Notes: a model not told the origin generated them from the sequence alone. Counted from the stretch's first letter, positions 44,645 to 54,526 are shown. The stretch: 64,000 nt of DNA from JBJHDF01 sp050486405 (GCA_050486405.1 JBJHDF010000004.1:1-64000), one strand, 5' to 3'. Translations and numbers: made by a program.

Positions 44645-45028
44645 TCACTGCTCAGCCTTGTCATCCTCGTCTTCCAGACCGCTGCTCAGATTATGGGTAT
44701 CGGGGTCATAGTGCTTCTGCAGGTCGTCCTTGACGGTTCCATCCCACAGCGGCACACCGACGAAATAACCGGCGCGACCGATGACGTGGGCGGCAACCGG
44801 CGCGGTAACGATGATAAAGGCGATGATGGCCGCCACCCGGGCCCAGATCACTGGCTCCATATAGGCAAACCCCACCCCCAACATGATCACGCTGGTACCC
44901 AGGGCACCGGACTTGGTGGTGGCGTGCATGCGCGTGGGCAGATCCGGCAGACGCACCATACCAATGGCCGCCAGCAACATCAGCGCAGCGCCCAGCAGCA
45001 AGAGGGCGGAAACCAGAATCTCAATCAT
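44645..45028 (-). CDS. mrpG: Na+/H+ antiporter subunit G
   Basis: A 127-residue MnhG/MrpG subunit with three helices. MVRLPDLPTRMHATTKSGAL near residue 24 is the family signature. The C-terminal tail is acidic (EDEDDK). The gene is the last of the mrp operon, starts 8 bp inside mrpF, and has a GGAGGG ribosome site at ATG 45028. It forms part of the multi-subunit Mrp complex. Confidence 0.93.
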   Translation of the reverse strand: MIEILVSALLLLGAALMLLAAIGMVRLPDLPTRMHATTKSGALGTSVIMLGVGFAYMEPVIWARVAAIIAFIIVTAPVAAHVIGRAGYFVGVPLWDGTVKDDLQKHYDPDTHNLSSGLEDEDDKAEQ

Positions 45029-45296
45029 CGCGCGGCCCTCCACTTTCGAGGAAGCGGGCAAAACCGATGGCCGCCAAAAACGCCGTCAGCGCCAGCACGA
45101 TGGCGATGTCCAGGAAACTCGACACGCCGGTATCCACCGCGTGAACACCGACAATGGCCGCCACCAGGGTGGCAATCAGCTCCAGCGCCACCACGCGATC
45201 GGGCAGCGACGGCCCCTTGCTCAGGCGCCAGAACGACAGCAACAGGGCGACGGTCAGCATCAGGTAGGCAATATTGATAACGAGCGGGTAAATCAC
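45021..45296 (-). CDS. mrpF: Na+/H+ antiporter subunit F
   Basis: A 91-residue MnhF/MrpF subunit with three helices; KGPSLPDRVVALELIATLVA near residue 27 is the family signature. It ends 8 bp inside mrpG and starts 9 bp after mrpE. Confidence 0.94.
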   Translation of the reverse strand: MIYPLVINIAYLMLTVALLLSFWRLSKGPSLPDRVVALELIATLVAAIVGVHAVDTGVSSFLDIAIVLALTAFLAAIGFARFLESGGPRDD

Positions 45297-45305
45297 ATTG
45301 GCCTC

Positions 45306-45779
45306 CTAGCGCATCACTTCGAGAATGCGCCGTTCGATTTCCTTCAACTCCCTGAGCAACTCCTGTTCGTCCTGCAAGAACATGGCGTGAATGAACAGCA
45401 CCCGCCGGTCGTCCGACACGTCGAGGCTCAGAGTGCCGGGCGTCAGGGATATGAAGTTGGCCACCATGGTCACCTCGAGATCGGTTTTGGCATCCAGCGG
45501 CAGGCCGATCACTCCCGGCTGCATGTGCCAGGGCGGAGTAAGCACGTCGAAGGCCACCTTGAAGTTGGCCTTGACCAGTTCCTTGACGAAGAACAGCAGA
45601 AACAGCAGAAACAGCGGCACTCGCTGGGCGTAACCGCGCAGCACCGGCACCTGGGACTGAATGATGGCGAGAAACAGATAGCTGATCACCATGCCGAGCA
45701 GGAAGTTCAGGCCGGTGAAACTGCCGGTGAGCGCAACCCAGGCCAGTGCCAGGGTGAGGTTCCAGAAAAAGCCGATCAT
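45306..45779 (-). CDS. mrpE: Na+/H+ antiporter subunit E
   Basis: A 157-residue MnhE/MrpE subunit: two or three helices in residues 5-65, then a cytoplasmic region with VANFISLTPGTLSLDVSDD near 106, the family signature. It overlaps mrpD by 4 bp. Confidence 0.94.
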   Translation of the reverse strand: MIGFFWNLTLALAWVALTGSFTGLNFLLGMVISYLFLAIIQSQVPVLRGYAQRVPLFLLFLLFFVKELVKANFKVAFDVLTPPWHMQPGVIGLPLDAKTDLEVTMVANFISLTPGTLSLDVSDDRRVLFIHAMFLQDEQELLRELKEIERRILEVMR

Positions 45780-47284
45780 CGATCGCCTCCCAACACCGCT
45801 TCGATGTAACCTTCGGGGTTCATCAGTTGCTCGGCCATCTGTTCAAACAGCGTCAGTACCGGCTGGCCGGCGAAACCCAGCAACAGAATACCGCCGATCA
45901 GGATCAGGGTTGCAACCAGCATATAGCGCCCCGGCGCATCGTAGGACAGCGCCGAGAGCCTGTCCACATCCAGTTTTTCCGGTGCTGCTTTCCAGAACAC
46001 TTCGGCCCAGATTTTTATCATGGAGAACAGCGTCAACAGCCCCACCGCCAGCGCCACCGCCGCCAGTGTCACCGCGCCGGCTTCCAGACCCGCGCGCACC
46101 ACCACAAACTTGGCGACAAAGCCCGACAACGGCGGAATACCCGCCAGCGACAGCGCCGCAATCAGAAACAGCAAAGCCAGACCCGGGCGATGGCGATAAA
46201 CCGCACCCAACTCGGACAACTCGTAGGTTCCGGTGAGGCGATACACCAGGCCGCTGATCAGGAACAGGCAGGTCTTCACCAGACTGTGGTGAATCACATA
46301 GAAGATACCGCCGATCAGCGCCAACGGTGTGAACAGCGCCAGGCCGAGAATCATATAGCCGATCTGGCTGACGCTGTGAAACGCCAGAATGCGGCGGAAT
46401 TCAAACTGGGCGGCAGCACCCAATACGCCGGTCACCATGGTAAAGCCGGCGCTCCACAACAGAATGGTGTGGGTGTAGCCGATGTCGCCGTTGAAAATCA
46501 GGGTGAACATCCGGTAGAGCGCGTAGACGCCCACCTTGGTCAGCAACCCGGCAAACAGCGCCGAGACCGCCACCTTGGGGGTGTGGTAGGAAGCCGGCAG
46601 CCAGAAGAACAGGGGAAAGGCCGCCGCCTTGATACCGAAGGCCACCATGAACATCACCGCCAGTACATTGACCATGCCGGTGTGTTCCACCTGGCTCAGC
46701 TTGTCTGCGATGTCGGCCATGTTGAGTGTGCCCACCATGCCGTAGAGCAGACCGATGGACGACAGAAACAGCGCCGAGGAAAAGAGATTGAGCGTCACAT
46801 ACTTGATGGCGCCTTCCATCTGCGCGCGTTCACCGCCGAGAGTGAGCAGCGCAAAGGAAGCCAGCAGCATCACCTCGAACCAGACGTAGAGATTGAATAT
46901 GTCGCCGGTGAGAAAGGAGCCGGCCACCCCGGCCAGCAGCAGGTGCATCAGGGGGTAGTAACCGAAGCGTTCGTGCCGGTGGGGCGTGGAGCCCAGCGAG
47001 TAAATCGCCACCACAAAACCCATCAACCCGGTGAGCACCGCCATCACCGCACTCAGGGTGTCAGCAACAATGGTGATGCCCATGGGCGCCGGCCAGTTGC
47101 CCATCTGCATCACCACGTAGCCCTCGGCGCTCACGGCAGAGAGCAGCCACAGGGCGGAACCGAGCAGCGCCGCCGTGCCGAGCAGGGCTATCCAGCGCTG
47201 GTAGAACAGCGAGCGCCAGCAGACGACCGACAGGGTTCCAGCCAGCAGCGGGATGAAGATCGGCAGGATAACTTCCAGTCTCAC
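45776..47284 (-). CDS. mrpD: Na+/H+ antiporter subunit D
   Basis: A 502-residue MnhD/MrpD subunit, homologous to the NuoL/M/N proton channels of complex I, with about fourteen helices. LYVWFEVMLLASFALLTLGG near residue 128 carries the conserved Glu, and a Lys-bearing KAAAFPLFFWLPASYHTPKV loop near 219 belongs to the conserved antiporter channel. It overlaps both neighbours by 4 bp. Confidence 0.95.
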   Translation of the reverse strand: MRLEVILPIFIPLLAGTLSVVCWRSLFYQRWIALLGTAALLGSALWLLSAVSAEGYVVMQMGNWPAPMGITIVADTLSAVMAVLTGLMGFVVAIYSLGSTPHRHERFGYYPLMHLLLAGVAGSFLTGDIFNLYVWFEVMLLASFALLTLGGERAQMEGAIKYVTLNLFSSALFLSSIGLLYGMVGTLNMADIADKLSQVEHTGMVNVLAVMFMVAFGIKAAAFPLFFWLPASYHTPKVAVSALFAGLLTKVGVYALYRMFTLIFNGDIGYTHTILLWSAGFTMVTGVLGAAAQFEFRRILAFHSVSQIGYMILGLALFTPLALIGGIFYVIHHSLVKTCLFLISGLVYRLTGTYELSELGAVYRHRPGLALLFLIAALSLAGIPPLSGFVAKFVVVRAGLEAGAVTLAAVALAVGLLTLFSMIKIWAEVFWKAAPEKLDVDRLSALSYDAPGRYMLVATLILIGGILLLGFAGQPVLTLFEQMAEQLMNPEGYIEAVLGGDR

Positions 47285-47628
47285 GTGTCGGTGTCCTTCA
47301 TCTGATCCAGGTCGTCCGTACCCACCACTTCGTAGGCGCGGTGGATCAGTACCACGGCAAACGCCAGTACACCAAAGGCAATGACGATGGCGGTGAGCAC
47401 CAGCGCCTGGGGCAGCGGGTCAGCGACCACCGCCTCGGGCAGTGCCGCGCCGTAAGGGATCAGCGGCGGCGCGCCCCGGGTCATGCCGGAGACGGTGAAA
47501 ATCAGCAGATTGGCGGCATTGGTCAGGATCATCAAACCGATCACCAGTTTGACGATAGAGCGACGCAGCATCATGTACACGGCCGCGCCGAACAGAATGC
47601 CGATAATGTATGCCATCAGGTGTTCCAT
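47281..47628 (-). CDS. mrpC: Na+/H+ antiporter subunit C
   Basis: A 115-residue MnhC/MrpC subunit, related to NuoK, with three helices. LMILTNAANLLIFTVSG near residue 32 and ALVLTAIVIAFGVLAFAVVL near 75 match the family. It follows mrpB by 22 bp and overlaps mrpD by 4 bp. Confidence 0.95.
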   Translation of the reverse strand: MEHLMAYIIGILFGAAVYMMLRRSIVKLVIGLMILTNAANLLIFTVSGMTRGAPPLIPYGAALPEAVVADPLPQALVLTAIVIAFGVLAFAVVLIHRAYEVVGTDDLDQMKDTDT

Positions 47629-47650
47629 GACTCGCCTCGGGGGTAACCCC

Positions 47651-48097
47651 CTACTCCTCCGCTTCGTTAAGGGACATGACGATGGTGAGAATACTGCCCA
47701 TCACCACCAGATACACACCCAGGTCAAACAGCAACACGGTGGACAGTTTGATTTCCGTCTCCATCAGGTAAAAGGACCACCACTGGGCGGTGAGCAGGGG
47801 CTCACCAGACAGCAGCGCCGGCAGCGCCGAAACAAGGCCCAGCAGCAGACCCGCACCGACCAGATCGTGGGGTTCCAGACGCAGAACGCGCCGGGTGGCC
47901 TCCACCCCGTGCGCAAACAGGTACAGCACAAAGGCCCCGGCGGCCACCAGCCCGGCAATGAAACCGCCGCCCGGTTCGTCGTGGCCGCGCAGCAACAGAA
48001 ACACGGAAAACAGCAACTGCAGCGGCAACAGAAACAGCGCCGCGGTATGCAGGATCACCGTGTTGGATTTAATGACCTTGGCCTTAGTCTCGGTCAC
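47651..48097 (-). CDS. mrpB: Na+/H+ antiporter subunit B
   Basis: A 148-residue MnhB subunit with four helices. LLRGHDEPGGGFIAGLVAAG near residue 36 is the diagnostic motif, and LSTVLLFDLGVYLVVMG near 118 closes it. The start overlaps the mrpA stop by 14 bp. Confidence 0.95.
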   Translation of the reverse strand: MTETKAKVIKSNTVILHTAALFLLPLQLLFSVFLLLRGHDEPGGGFIAGLVAAGAFVLYLFAHGVEATRRVLRLEPHDLVGAGLLLGLVSALPALLSGEPLLTAQWWSFYLMETEIKLSTVLLFDLGVYLVVMGSILTIVMSLNEAEE

Positions 48098-50405
48098 GAC
48101 TCACCCCCGTTCGCAAACGCAACATGGAGTAGACCCCGAGCGCCGCGATTGCCAGCACAAAGATTTCACCCAGGGTGTCCAGCGCCCGGAAATCCACCAG
48201 GATCACATTGACGATATTGCGCCCCTGGGCCTCGGGATAGCTGGCCTCGACAAAGTAGGACGAAATCGAATCAAAATAGCGGGTGTCCAGGGCGCCGAGA
48301 ATCAGCAGCGTCATCACCACGCCAAAAATCACCGCCACCGAACCGTCGCGCCAGATTTCGAAGCGGCTGGAGTAGTGGGCAAAGCCCGGTAACCGGAACA
48401 GTACCAGTATCAGCAGGATCACGGTGAGCGTTTCAATCAACACCTGTGTGATACCCAGGTCCGGTGCGCTGAACAGAATGAAAATCAGCGCTACGGAAAA
48501 ACCCAGCGCGCCGATGGTGGCCACGGCGCCCAGGCGCGAGCGGGTGAAGATCACATAGATTGCTGCCATCACCATCAGCAAGGCGATGGCCCACTCGTAA
48601 AAATGGACCTCTTCGATGCCGGTCAGCGTCAGCGTCAGCCCGTACTGGGTGAGCAGGGTATAGCCGGCCAGCAACGACGTGGTCATCACCAGCACAATCA
48701 TGTAGATGCCCATGACGCCGTTCTGCAGCACACGGGTCTGCCAGGCAGCAAAGGTGGTCATGCCGTCCATCAGGCGGAAATAGCCCGCCTCGGGGCCCAC
48801 CCGCGCCACGGCGCCATTGAGGCCGGCAAGCAGTGCGCGACTGCGACCCCAGAGCAGGTACAGCACCAGCCCCGCCAGCAGACTCACGCCGGAGAGAATC
48901 AGCGGCAGGTTGACCCCGTGCCACAGCGACAGATAGAACTCCACCGGTTGCCCCCGCACCGAGGTCACCGCCGCCGTCACCAGCCAGGTTTCCGGCAGCA
49001 GAGGCACCACGCCAAACAGCAGCGACGTGGCCGCCAGCACCACCGGGCCCAACCACATGCCCAGGGGCGCCTCGTGGGGCTTTTTCGGGGTATCCCCCAC
49101 CGGGCCCCAGAAGGGCTTGATCGCCACGGAAAACGCCACGGCAACGCCCAGCGCCGCGCTGGCGACCGCCACCACCAGCAGTGGCAGCGCCAGCCACTGG
49201 GCCGACAGCACCGCCTCCAGCATCAGTTCCTTGCCGATAAACCCGAACAGCGGCGGCAGCCCCGCCAGGGACAGGCCCGCCACCAGTGCCGCCGTGGCGG
49301 TGATCGGCATGGCCCGCCCCAGGCCGCCCATGCGCGTCAGATCCTTGGTGCCGGTTTCGTGATCCAGGGCTCCGGCCACCATAAACAGCGCGCCCTTGTA
49401 CAGGGAGTGCCCCAGCAAAAAGGCGGCAAAGGCCACCATGGCCAGCTCGGTGCCAATACCGATCAGCAGGGTCAGGGTACCCAGGGCCATCACCGTGGAG
49501 TAGGCCAGTACCTTCTTCACACCGGTGGCGCTGTAGGCCAGATACACACCCAACAGCATGGTGATGGCGCCGGCCGAGCACAGCAGCACCGTCCAGAGCG
49601 GGTGTTCCCCCAGGGCCGGGTTGAGGCGCGCCATCAGATAGATACCGGCCTTGACCATGGTGGCCGAGTGCAGATAGGCCGACACCGGGGTCGGCGCCGC
49701 CATGGCGTTGGGCAGCCAGAAGTGGAAGGGAAACTGGGCGGATTTGGTAAAGGTGCCCAGCAGGATGCACACCACGATGGCGGTAATCCAGGGGCTGTCC
49801 AGCAGCCCCTCCGCCAGCAGCAGTTCGGACATTTCAAAACTGTTGCCGGCCAGCGCCAGCATCACCAGTCCGGCCAGCAGCGCCAGGCCACCGCCCACGG
49901 TCACCAGCAGCCCCTGCAGGGCGCTCTTGCGGGCCTGACTGTCCTCGTGATTGAAACCGATCAACAGGTAGGAGGTGATACTGGTCAATTCCCAGAACAC
50001 AAACAGGCTGACCAGGTTGTCGGCCAGCACCAGCCCCAGCATGGACGCCATAAAGCTGAGCATGATGGCGTAGAAGCGGCCCAGATAGGGGTGGCCGTGC
50101 AGATAGCTGCCGGCGTAGATAAGAATGAAGGTGCCGATAAAACTGATCAGCAGGGCGAACAGCAGCGACAGGCCATCGAGCACAAAGGTGAGCTGAATAT
50201 CCAGCCCGGGCAGCCAGGCCCACTGCTGGCGGATCACCTCGCCGGCACTGACGGCGGGGATAAAACTGGCGAAGTACAGGGTCAGCGCCGCCGGCAGCAG
50301 CGCCAGCAGCCAACCGATCCGCTCCCGCGCAAACACCGGCAAGTACGCCCGCAGCCAGGGTGCCAGAGCGGCCAGCACAAAACCTGAGAGAACGGCGTAG
50401 AGCAT
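48084..50405 (-). CDS. mrpA: Na+/H+ antiporter subunit A
   Basis: A 773-residue MrpA, the largest subunit. The first 500 residues form a NuoL-like proton channel (LFVFWELTSITSYLLIGF near 115; SAQFPFHFWLPNAMAAPTPV near 219). The C-terminal part, from about 600, carries the additional helices found in MrpA (ALGFSVALIFILFSAPDLGI near 645). With B-G it exchanges Na+ or Li+ for protons, giving salt and alkali tolerance suited to a marine cell. ATG 50405 fits the family start; the frame extends to 50492. First gene of the operon. Confidence 0.95.
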   Translation of the reverse strand: MLYAVLSGFVLAALAPWLRAYLPVFARERIGWLLALLPAALTLYFASFIPAVSAGEVIRQQWAWLPGLDIQLTFVLDGLSLLFALLISFIGTFILIYAGSYLHGHPYLGRFYAIMLSFMASMLGLVLADNLVSLFVFWELTSITSYLLIGFNHEDSQARKSALQGLLVTVGGGLALLAGLVMLALAGNSFEMSELLLAEGLLDSPWITAIVVCILLGTFTKSAQFPFHFWLPNAMAAPTPVSAYLHSATMVKAGIYLMARLNPALGEHPLWTVLLCSAGAITMLLGVYLAYSATGVKKVLAYSTVMALGTLTLLIGIGTELAMVAFAAFLLGHSLYKGALFMVAGALDHETGTKDLTRMGGLGRAMPITATAALVAGLSLAGLPPLFGFIGKELMLEAVLSAQWLALPLLVVAVASAALGVAVAFSVAIKPFWGPVGDTPKKPHEAPLGMWLGPVVLAATSLLFGVVPLLPETWLVTAAVTSVRGQPVEFYLSLWHGVNLPLILSGVSLLAGLVLYLLWGRSRALLAGLNGAVARVGPEAGYFRLMDGMTTFAAWQTRVLQNGVMGIYMIVLVMTTSLLAGYTLLTQYGLTLTLTGIEEVHFYEWAIALLMVMAAIYVIFTRSRLGAVATIGALGFSVALIFILFSAPDLGITQVLIETLTVILLILVLFRLPGFAHYSSRFEIWRDGSVAVIFGVVMTLLILGALDTRYFDSISSYFVEASYPEAQGRNIVNVILVDFRALDTLGEIFVLAIAALGVYSMLRLRTGVSRDRD

Positions 50406-50562
50406 GCTTGGGGGTAACTCCTGGGCGAGGGCAAAAACGCGGGTCAGGATAGCGAAGCCTGCCTGCCCATGCAATCCCGACCTGTGCCCCATGCTGGTGC
50501 GCCCGCACCCGGAATCGTCCTAGGGATGACAGAATTCTCGCCAACCGTTACTCTGACAAACT

Positions 50563-52287
50563 ATGGACTGTCGCTTACTTCTCCTTTTACCGCTCACCTT
50601 CCTGATTTGCGCCTGCCGGCCCACGGATACACCGTCACTGGCCGTACCGGTACCGGAAGCGGAGCGTCGGGCGGAGCAGTTTATGGTCAGCGCCGCCAAC
50701 CCGCTGGCGGTGGAGGCCGGACTCGAGGTACTACGCGCCGGGGGCAACGCCCTGGACGCCGCCGTGGCGGTGCAGATGGTGCTGGGCTTTGCCGAAGCCC
50801 CGGAGACCGGCATCGGTGGCGGCGGCTTCCTGCTCTACCGGGACGGCGCCAGTGGCCAGCTCCATTTCTACGATGGCCGGGAAACTGCCCCCGCCGCGAC
50901 ATCCGCCGACCGCTTTACCCTGCTGGGCCGCCCCGCTCCCCTGTGGCTGGCGGTGCCCAGTGGCCGCTCCGTGGGCGTTCCCGGCCTGGTGGCCATGCTG
51001 GCCCTGGCCCACGACGAACACGGCCGCATGGACTGGGCGGACCTGCTGGCGCCGGCCATCGAACTGGCGGAAGACGGTATCGACATGCCGCCCCGGCTGC
51101 AACGGCAGGTCGCCGGCGATCGCTCCCTGGGCCTGTTCGGCGACACCCGGCGCCATTTTCGGCGGCCGCTGCGCCGTTCCGGCCCGCCGCCGCAACTGCA
51201 CAACCCGGAACTGGCCCAGAGTCTGAGGCTCATCGCCGAGCAGGGCCCCGAGGCGCTGTACGGCGGCCCCCTGGGCGACGCCTTGGTGGAGCGCGCCCGC
51301 AGCCGCTGGCCCTGGCGCAGCGACCTGACCGCGGAAGACCTGGCCGGTTACAGCGCCCGGGTGCGCGAGCCGGTCTGCGGCCGCTACCGCCAGTGGACCC
51401 TGTGCGGCCCGCCGCCGCCCTCCTCCGGCGGCGTCGCCGTGCTGCAGATACTCGGTGTGCTGGAGCACTTTCCCCTGCCGGACCTGGCGCCGGACGACCC
51501 CCTCACCCTGCATCTGATCGCCGAGGCCAGCCGCCTAGCGTTCGCCGATCGCTACCACTACCTGGGTGACCCGGACTTTGTGTCGGTGCCGGTAGCGGAG
51601 CTGATAGACCCCGACTATCTGGCCCAGCGGGCGCAACTGATCGACCCCCGCCGCGCCAAGGCACAGCCCCTGCCCGGCGAGCCCGGTCGCCGCCCGGAAA
51701 TGCCCGAGGCTCCGCCAAAGGACGAAGAGGAAACCGAGGGTACCTCCCACTTCACCATCGTCGACGCCCAGGGCAATCTGGTGGCCCTGACCAGTTCCAT
51801 CGAGGCGCCCTTTGGCAGCCGCATGATGGCCGCCGGCTTTCTGCTCAACAATCAACTGACGGACTTCACCTTCACGCCCACCCACCTGGGTCGCCCCCAC
51901 CCCAATGCCCCCGCGCCGGGCAAGCGGCCGCGCAGCTCCATGTCGCCGTTTATGGTGTTCGACGAGCAGGGTGAGGCACGGCTGGTGATCGGTTCCCGGG
52001 GCGGCAGCGGTATCATTGGCTATGTGGTCAAGGCGCTGATCGGTACACTGGATTGGGAGATGGATGTGCAGGACGCCATTGCCCTGCCCAATTTTCTCGA
52101 GCGCGGCAATGGCGTGGAGCTGGAACGGGGCAGCGCGCTGGAGGTCCATGCTCCGGCACTGCGCGCTTTGGGTCACCGCGTGCGCATCACCGGACTGCCC
52201 AGCGGTCTGCACGGCATCGAGTGGATTGACGGCACCTGGCGCGGCGGCGCCGACCCACGACTGGATGGGCGCGCATTGGGAGATTGA
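50563..52287 (+). CDS. ggt: gamma-glutamyltransferase, lipoprotein
   Basis: A 574-residue Ntn hydrolase that cleaves or transfers gamma-glutamyl groups, for example of glutathione. The signal ends in the lipobox LICAC near residue 18. The large subunit opens ANPLAVEAGLEVLRAGGNAL and has ETGIGGGGFLLY near 85. Autocleavage is expected before the Thr in EGTSHFTIVDAQGNLVALTS near 395, which becomes the nucleophile. The PSSMSPFMVFD-like element (RPRSSMSPFMVFD) lies near 457. It is divergent from mrpA; no ribosome site is obvious, so it may be poorly translated or leaderless. Confidence 0.94.
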   Translation: MDCRLLLLLPLTFLICACRPTDTPSLAVPVPEAERRAEQFMVSAANPLAVEAGLEVLRAGGNALDAAVAVQMVLGFAEAPETGIGGGGFLLYRDGASGQLHFYDGRETAPAATSADRFTLLGRPAPLWLAVPSGRSVGVPGLVAMLALAHDEHGRMDWADLLAPAIELAEDGIDMPPRLQRQVAGDRSLGLFGDTRRHFRRPLRRSGPPPQLHNPELAQSLRLIAEQGPEALYGGPLGDALVERARSRWPWRSDLTAEDLAGYSARVREPVCGRYRQWTLCGPPPPSSGGVAVLQILGVLEHFPLPDLAPDDPLTLHLIAEASRLAFADRYHYLGDPDFVSVPVAELIDPDYLAQRAQLIDPRRAKAQPLPGEPGRRPEMPEAPPKDEEETEGTSHFTIVDAQGNLVALTSSIEAPFGSRMMAAGFLLNNQLTDFTFTPTHLGRPHPNAPAPGKRPRSSMSPFMVFDEQGEARLVIGSRGGSGIIGYVVKALIGTLDWEMDVQDAIALPNFLERGNGVELERGSALEVHAPALRALGHRVRITGLPSGLHGIEWIDGTWRGGADPRLDGRALGD

Positions 52288-52841
52288 CCTGGCGAAGTTG
52301 CGCTACAATTTTTCTGGGAGTTTGGTGTAACGTGGAAATCCACGTCCTTAGGACATGCTCGGCCTGTTACGAATTGTGGCTAGGTTTCGGTGCCACTAAG
52401 ATGGTCGGCCAGTGAGGTCGGTAGCGCCTTTGGCAAACGCGGTGAATACATCCCTGTAGCTCCCGCGCGTCATCCCTCGGCAACTGCTCCTGCGTTGCTC
52501 TACCTCCTGCATCCGTGCAGTCGTGACGCGAGGGTTGCCAAAGACGCTCCCAACCTCCCTGTCCTCAGGGCTGGTTGAAACACTGGCGCTCTGTTCTATT
52601 GGGTTCGAAGTGACGCTGTTGAAGGAGGTTGGGGTAGTGCTTCCGGGACCGTACACCGCATGGACGACCCACAGGGAAGTGGGAAGTGTCCCGAAGCGCC
52701 GGGAGCGCGTAGGGGCCGCGGTGTCCGAGCCTCCAGGGAAGGATTTACGGCGTGTCCCGGAAGCACTACCTCAACCTCCGCCGATGGCACCCAAGGTGAT
52801 AGAAACAACAAACCCCCTTACGCAAGAAACATCAGGAACAA
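52288..52841. other. 554-bp non-coding region rich in inverted repeats
   Basis: No credible gene is visible; the open frames here are short and on both strands. The region holds a 25-bp inverted repeat (52624-52648 with 52755-52779, one mismatch, arms about 106 bp apart), a 7-bp hairpin at 52330-52345, and a looser inverted pair around CTTTGGCAA (near 52430) and TTGCCAAAG (near 52537). The long separated arms resemble a decayed mobile or repeat element rather than a terminator. It divides ggt from the amidoligase operon. Confidence 0.6.
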
Positions 52842-53861
52842 TTGAATACAACCATGAGCGACAAACCGAAACCGAGACACCCAATTATCCTGCCGCCCCG
52901 GGTAACCAACTACCGTGGCGAAATACGTCATGTGGGTGTGGAAATTGAAATGAGCGGTCTCACGCTGGAATCCCTGGCCGAACACACCGCGCGTTTTTTC
53001 GATCTGAAAGTCGAACCGGACGGCCGCTATCAGCGCCGGCTCACCGGCGATCCGGCCGGCGACTGGCAGGTGGAACTGGACTTCAGCCTGCTCAAGGAAA
53101 TGGGCCACCGCGATCAGGAAGTCAAGGAACTGATGGACGATGTACGCAACACCGCCGAAGAGTTGCTGCGGCTGGTGTCCGAACCCTTTGTGCCACTGGA
53201 ACTGATCAGCCCGCCGCTGCCCATGGACCGGCTGGAGGAACTGGAACAACTGATCATTCTGTTGCGCGGCGCCGGCGCCACCGGCAGCTCCGACAACCTG
53301 ATCAACGCCTTCGGCATGCAGTTCAACCCGGAAATTCCGGACCGGGACCCGGCAGTGCTCACCGCCTATCTGAAAGCGTTTCTGTGTGTCTTCGACTGGC
53401 TGCACAAGCGCAGCCAGGTGGATATGACCCGGCGACTCACCAGCTACGTGGATCCGTTTCCCATGGCGTATGTGCGCAAGGTGGTGCACCCGGACTACTG
53501 GCCCGACACCGAACAGTTGATCGACGACTATCTGCATTTCAATCCCACCCGCAACCGCGCCCTGGATATGCTGCCGCTGTTTCTCTGGCTGGACGAGGCG
53601 CGCGTGCGCAGGAAAGCGAAAGATCCCCTGATCAAACCCCGCCCCACCTTTCACTACCGCCTGCCCAATTCGGAGATTCACCGGCGGGACTGGGGTCTGT
53701 ACGTGGCCTGGGAAGACTGGCTGGAGGTGGAGTACCTGGCCGATGACGCCAAACGGCTGGAGGACTGTTGCCGTGCCTACAGCCGGTTTCTGAGTTCCCC
53801 GCTCAGACGCTGGTTCGGCAACTGGGAAAGGGAGGTGGCGCAAAAGTGGTTAAGCCAGTAA
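52842..53861 (+). CDS. amidoligase-family enzyme (COOH-NH2 ligase, glutamine synthetase-like fold)
   Basis: A 339-residue amidoligase, a family predicted to join a carboxyl to an amine using ATP. Motifs in order: HVGVEIEMSGLTLESLAEH (about residues 30-48) with the paired Glu of the metal site; GDWQVELDFSLLKE near 71; FVPLELISPPLPMD near 117; INAFGMQFNPEIPDRDP near 152. The start is uncertain: TTG 52842 has an AGGAA site 3 bp upstream, while ATG 52854 has no good site. The next gene, a glutamine-amidotransferase homologue, overlaps its end by 16 bp, a pairing reported for this family. Confidence 0.85.
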   Translation: MNTTMSDKPKPRHPIILPPRVTNYRGEIRHVGVEIEMSGLTLESLAEHTARFFDLKVEPDGRYQRRLTGDPAGDWQVELDFSLLKEMGHRDQEVKELMDDVRNTAEELLRLVSEPFVPLELISPPLPMDRLEELEQLIILLRGAGATGSSDNLINAFGMQFNPEIPDRDPAVLTAYLKAFLCVFDWLHKRSQVDMTRRLTSYVDPFPMAYVRKVVHPDYWPDTEQLIDDYLHFNPTRNRALDMLPLFLWLDEARVRRKAKDPLIKPRPTFHYRLPNSEIHRRDWGLYVAWEDWLEVEYLADDAKRLEDCCRAYSRFLSSPLRRWFGNWEREVAQKWLSQ

Positions 53862-54526
53862 TCGCCATCACCGGCCCGCAGAAAGGTGCCTTTGGTCCCA
53901 GAACCCTGGTGTCCCTGGCGGTGCGCCGCTACGGCGGCAGGCCCATTCAGTTGCGCCCCGGCGATACTCTGGTGGGGCACAACTACGACGGCGTGGTGGT
54001 CACCGGTGGTCACGACATACACCCGGTGCTCTACGCCTCCCAACCGGAAGTGGAACCCAACTACGACGAAGCCCGGGACGCATTTGAACTGGAAATCATC
54101 GAGCAGGCCCTGACCCGCCACCTGCCGCTGCTGGGTATCTGCCGCGGCGCCCAGTTGCTCAACGCGCGCCTGGGCGGCAGTCTCTTCCAGGAGTTGCGAT
54201 CGCGACGCAAACACACCTCCAACCGCTGGACCGTTCTGCCCCTGAAAACCCTGCAACTGGAACCCGACACCAAGCTCGCGAATTACTTTGCCTGCGCCAA
54301 CTGCAAAATCAACAGCCTGCACAATCAGGGCATTGATCAACTGGGCGACGGACTGCGCGTGGCGGGGCGGGATATGGACGGCATCATCCAGGCGGTGGAA
54401 GACCCCAGCTATGGATTTCTCATGGGCGTGCAGTGGCACCCGGAGTTTCTGATTTTCATGCGCCGCCAGCGGCGGCTGTTCAAACATCTGGTGGCGCACG
54501 CCAGAGTTCACGCAACACAGGATTGA
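53846..54526 (+). CDS. class I glutamine amidotransferase-like / gamma-glutamyl-GABA hydrolase (C26) family
   Basis: A 226-residue class I GATase-fold protein of the PuuD/C26 peptidase type, which hydrolyses gamma-glutamyl bonds. The nucleophile Cys lies in LLGICRGAQLLNARLGG near residue 95, and the His-Glu pair in FLMGVQWHPEFL near 192. DGVVVTGGHDIHPVLYA near 49 is also typical. GTG 53846 has a GGAGGTG site and overlaps the amidoligase end; the frame extends to 53768 but without support. Together the two suggest making and breaking of an amide or isopeptide product. Confidence 0.88.
   Translation: MVKPVIAITGPQKGAFGPRTLVSLAVRRYGGRPIQLRPGDTLVGHNYDGVVVTGGHDIHPVLYASQPEVEPNYDEARDAFELEIIEQALTRHLPLLGICRGAQLLNARLGGSLFQELRSRRKHTSNRWTVLPLKTLQLEPDTKLANYFACANCKINSLHNQGIDQLGDGLRVAGRDMDGIIQAVEDPSYGFLMGVQWHPEFLIFMRRQRRLFKHLVAHARVHATQD

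Noticed and set aside
52396..52948. Several short open frames between ggt and the amidoligase
   Set aside because: They overlap each other on both strands, cross inverted-repeat arms and show no conserved domain.
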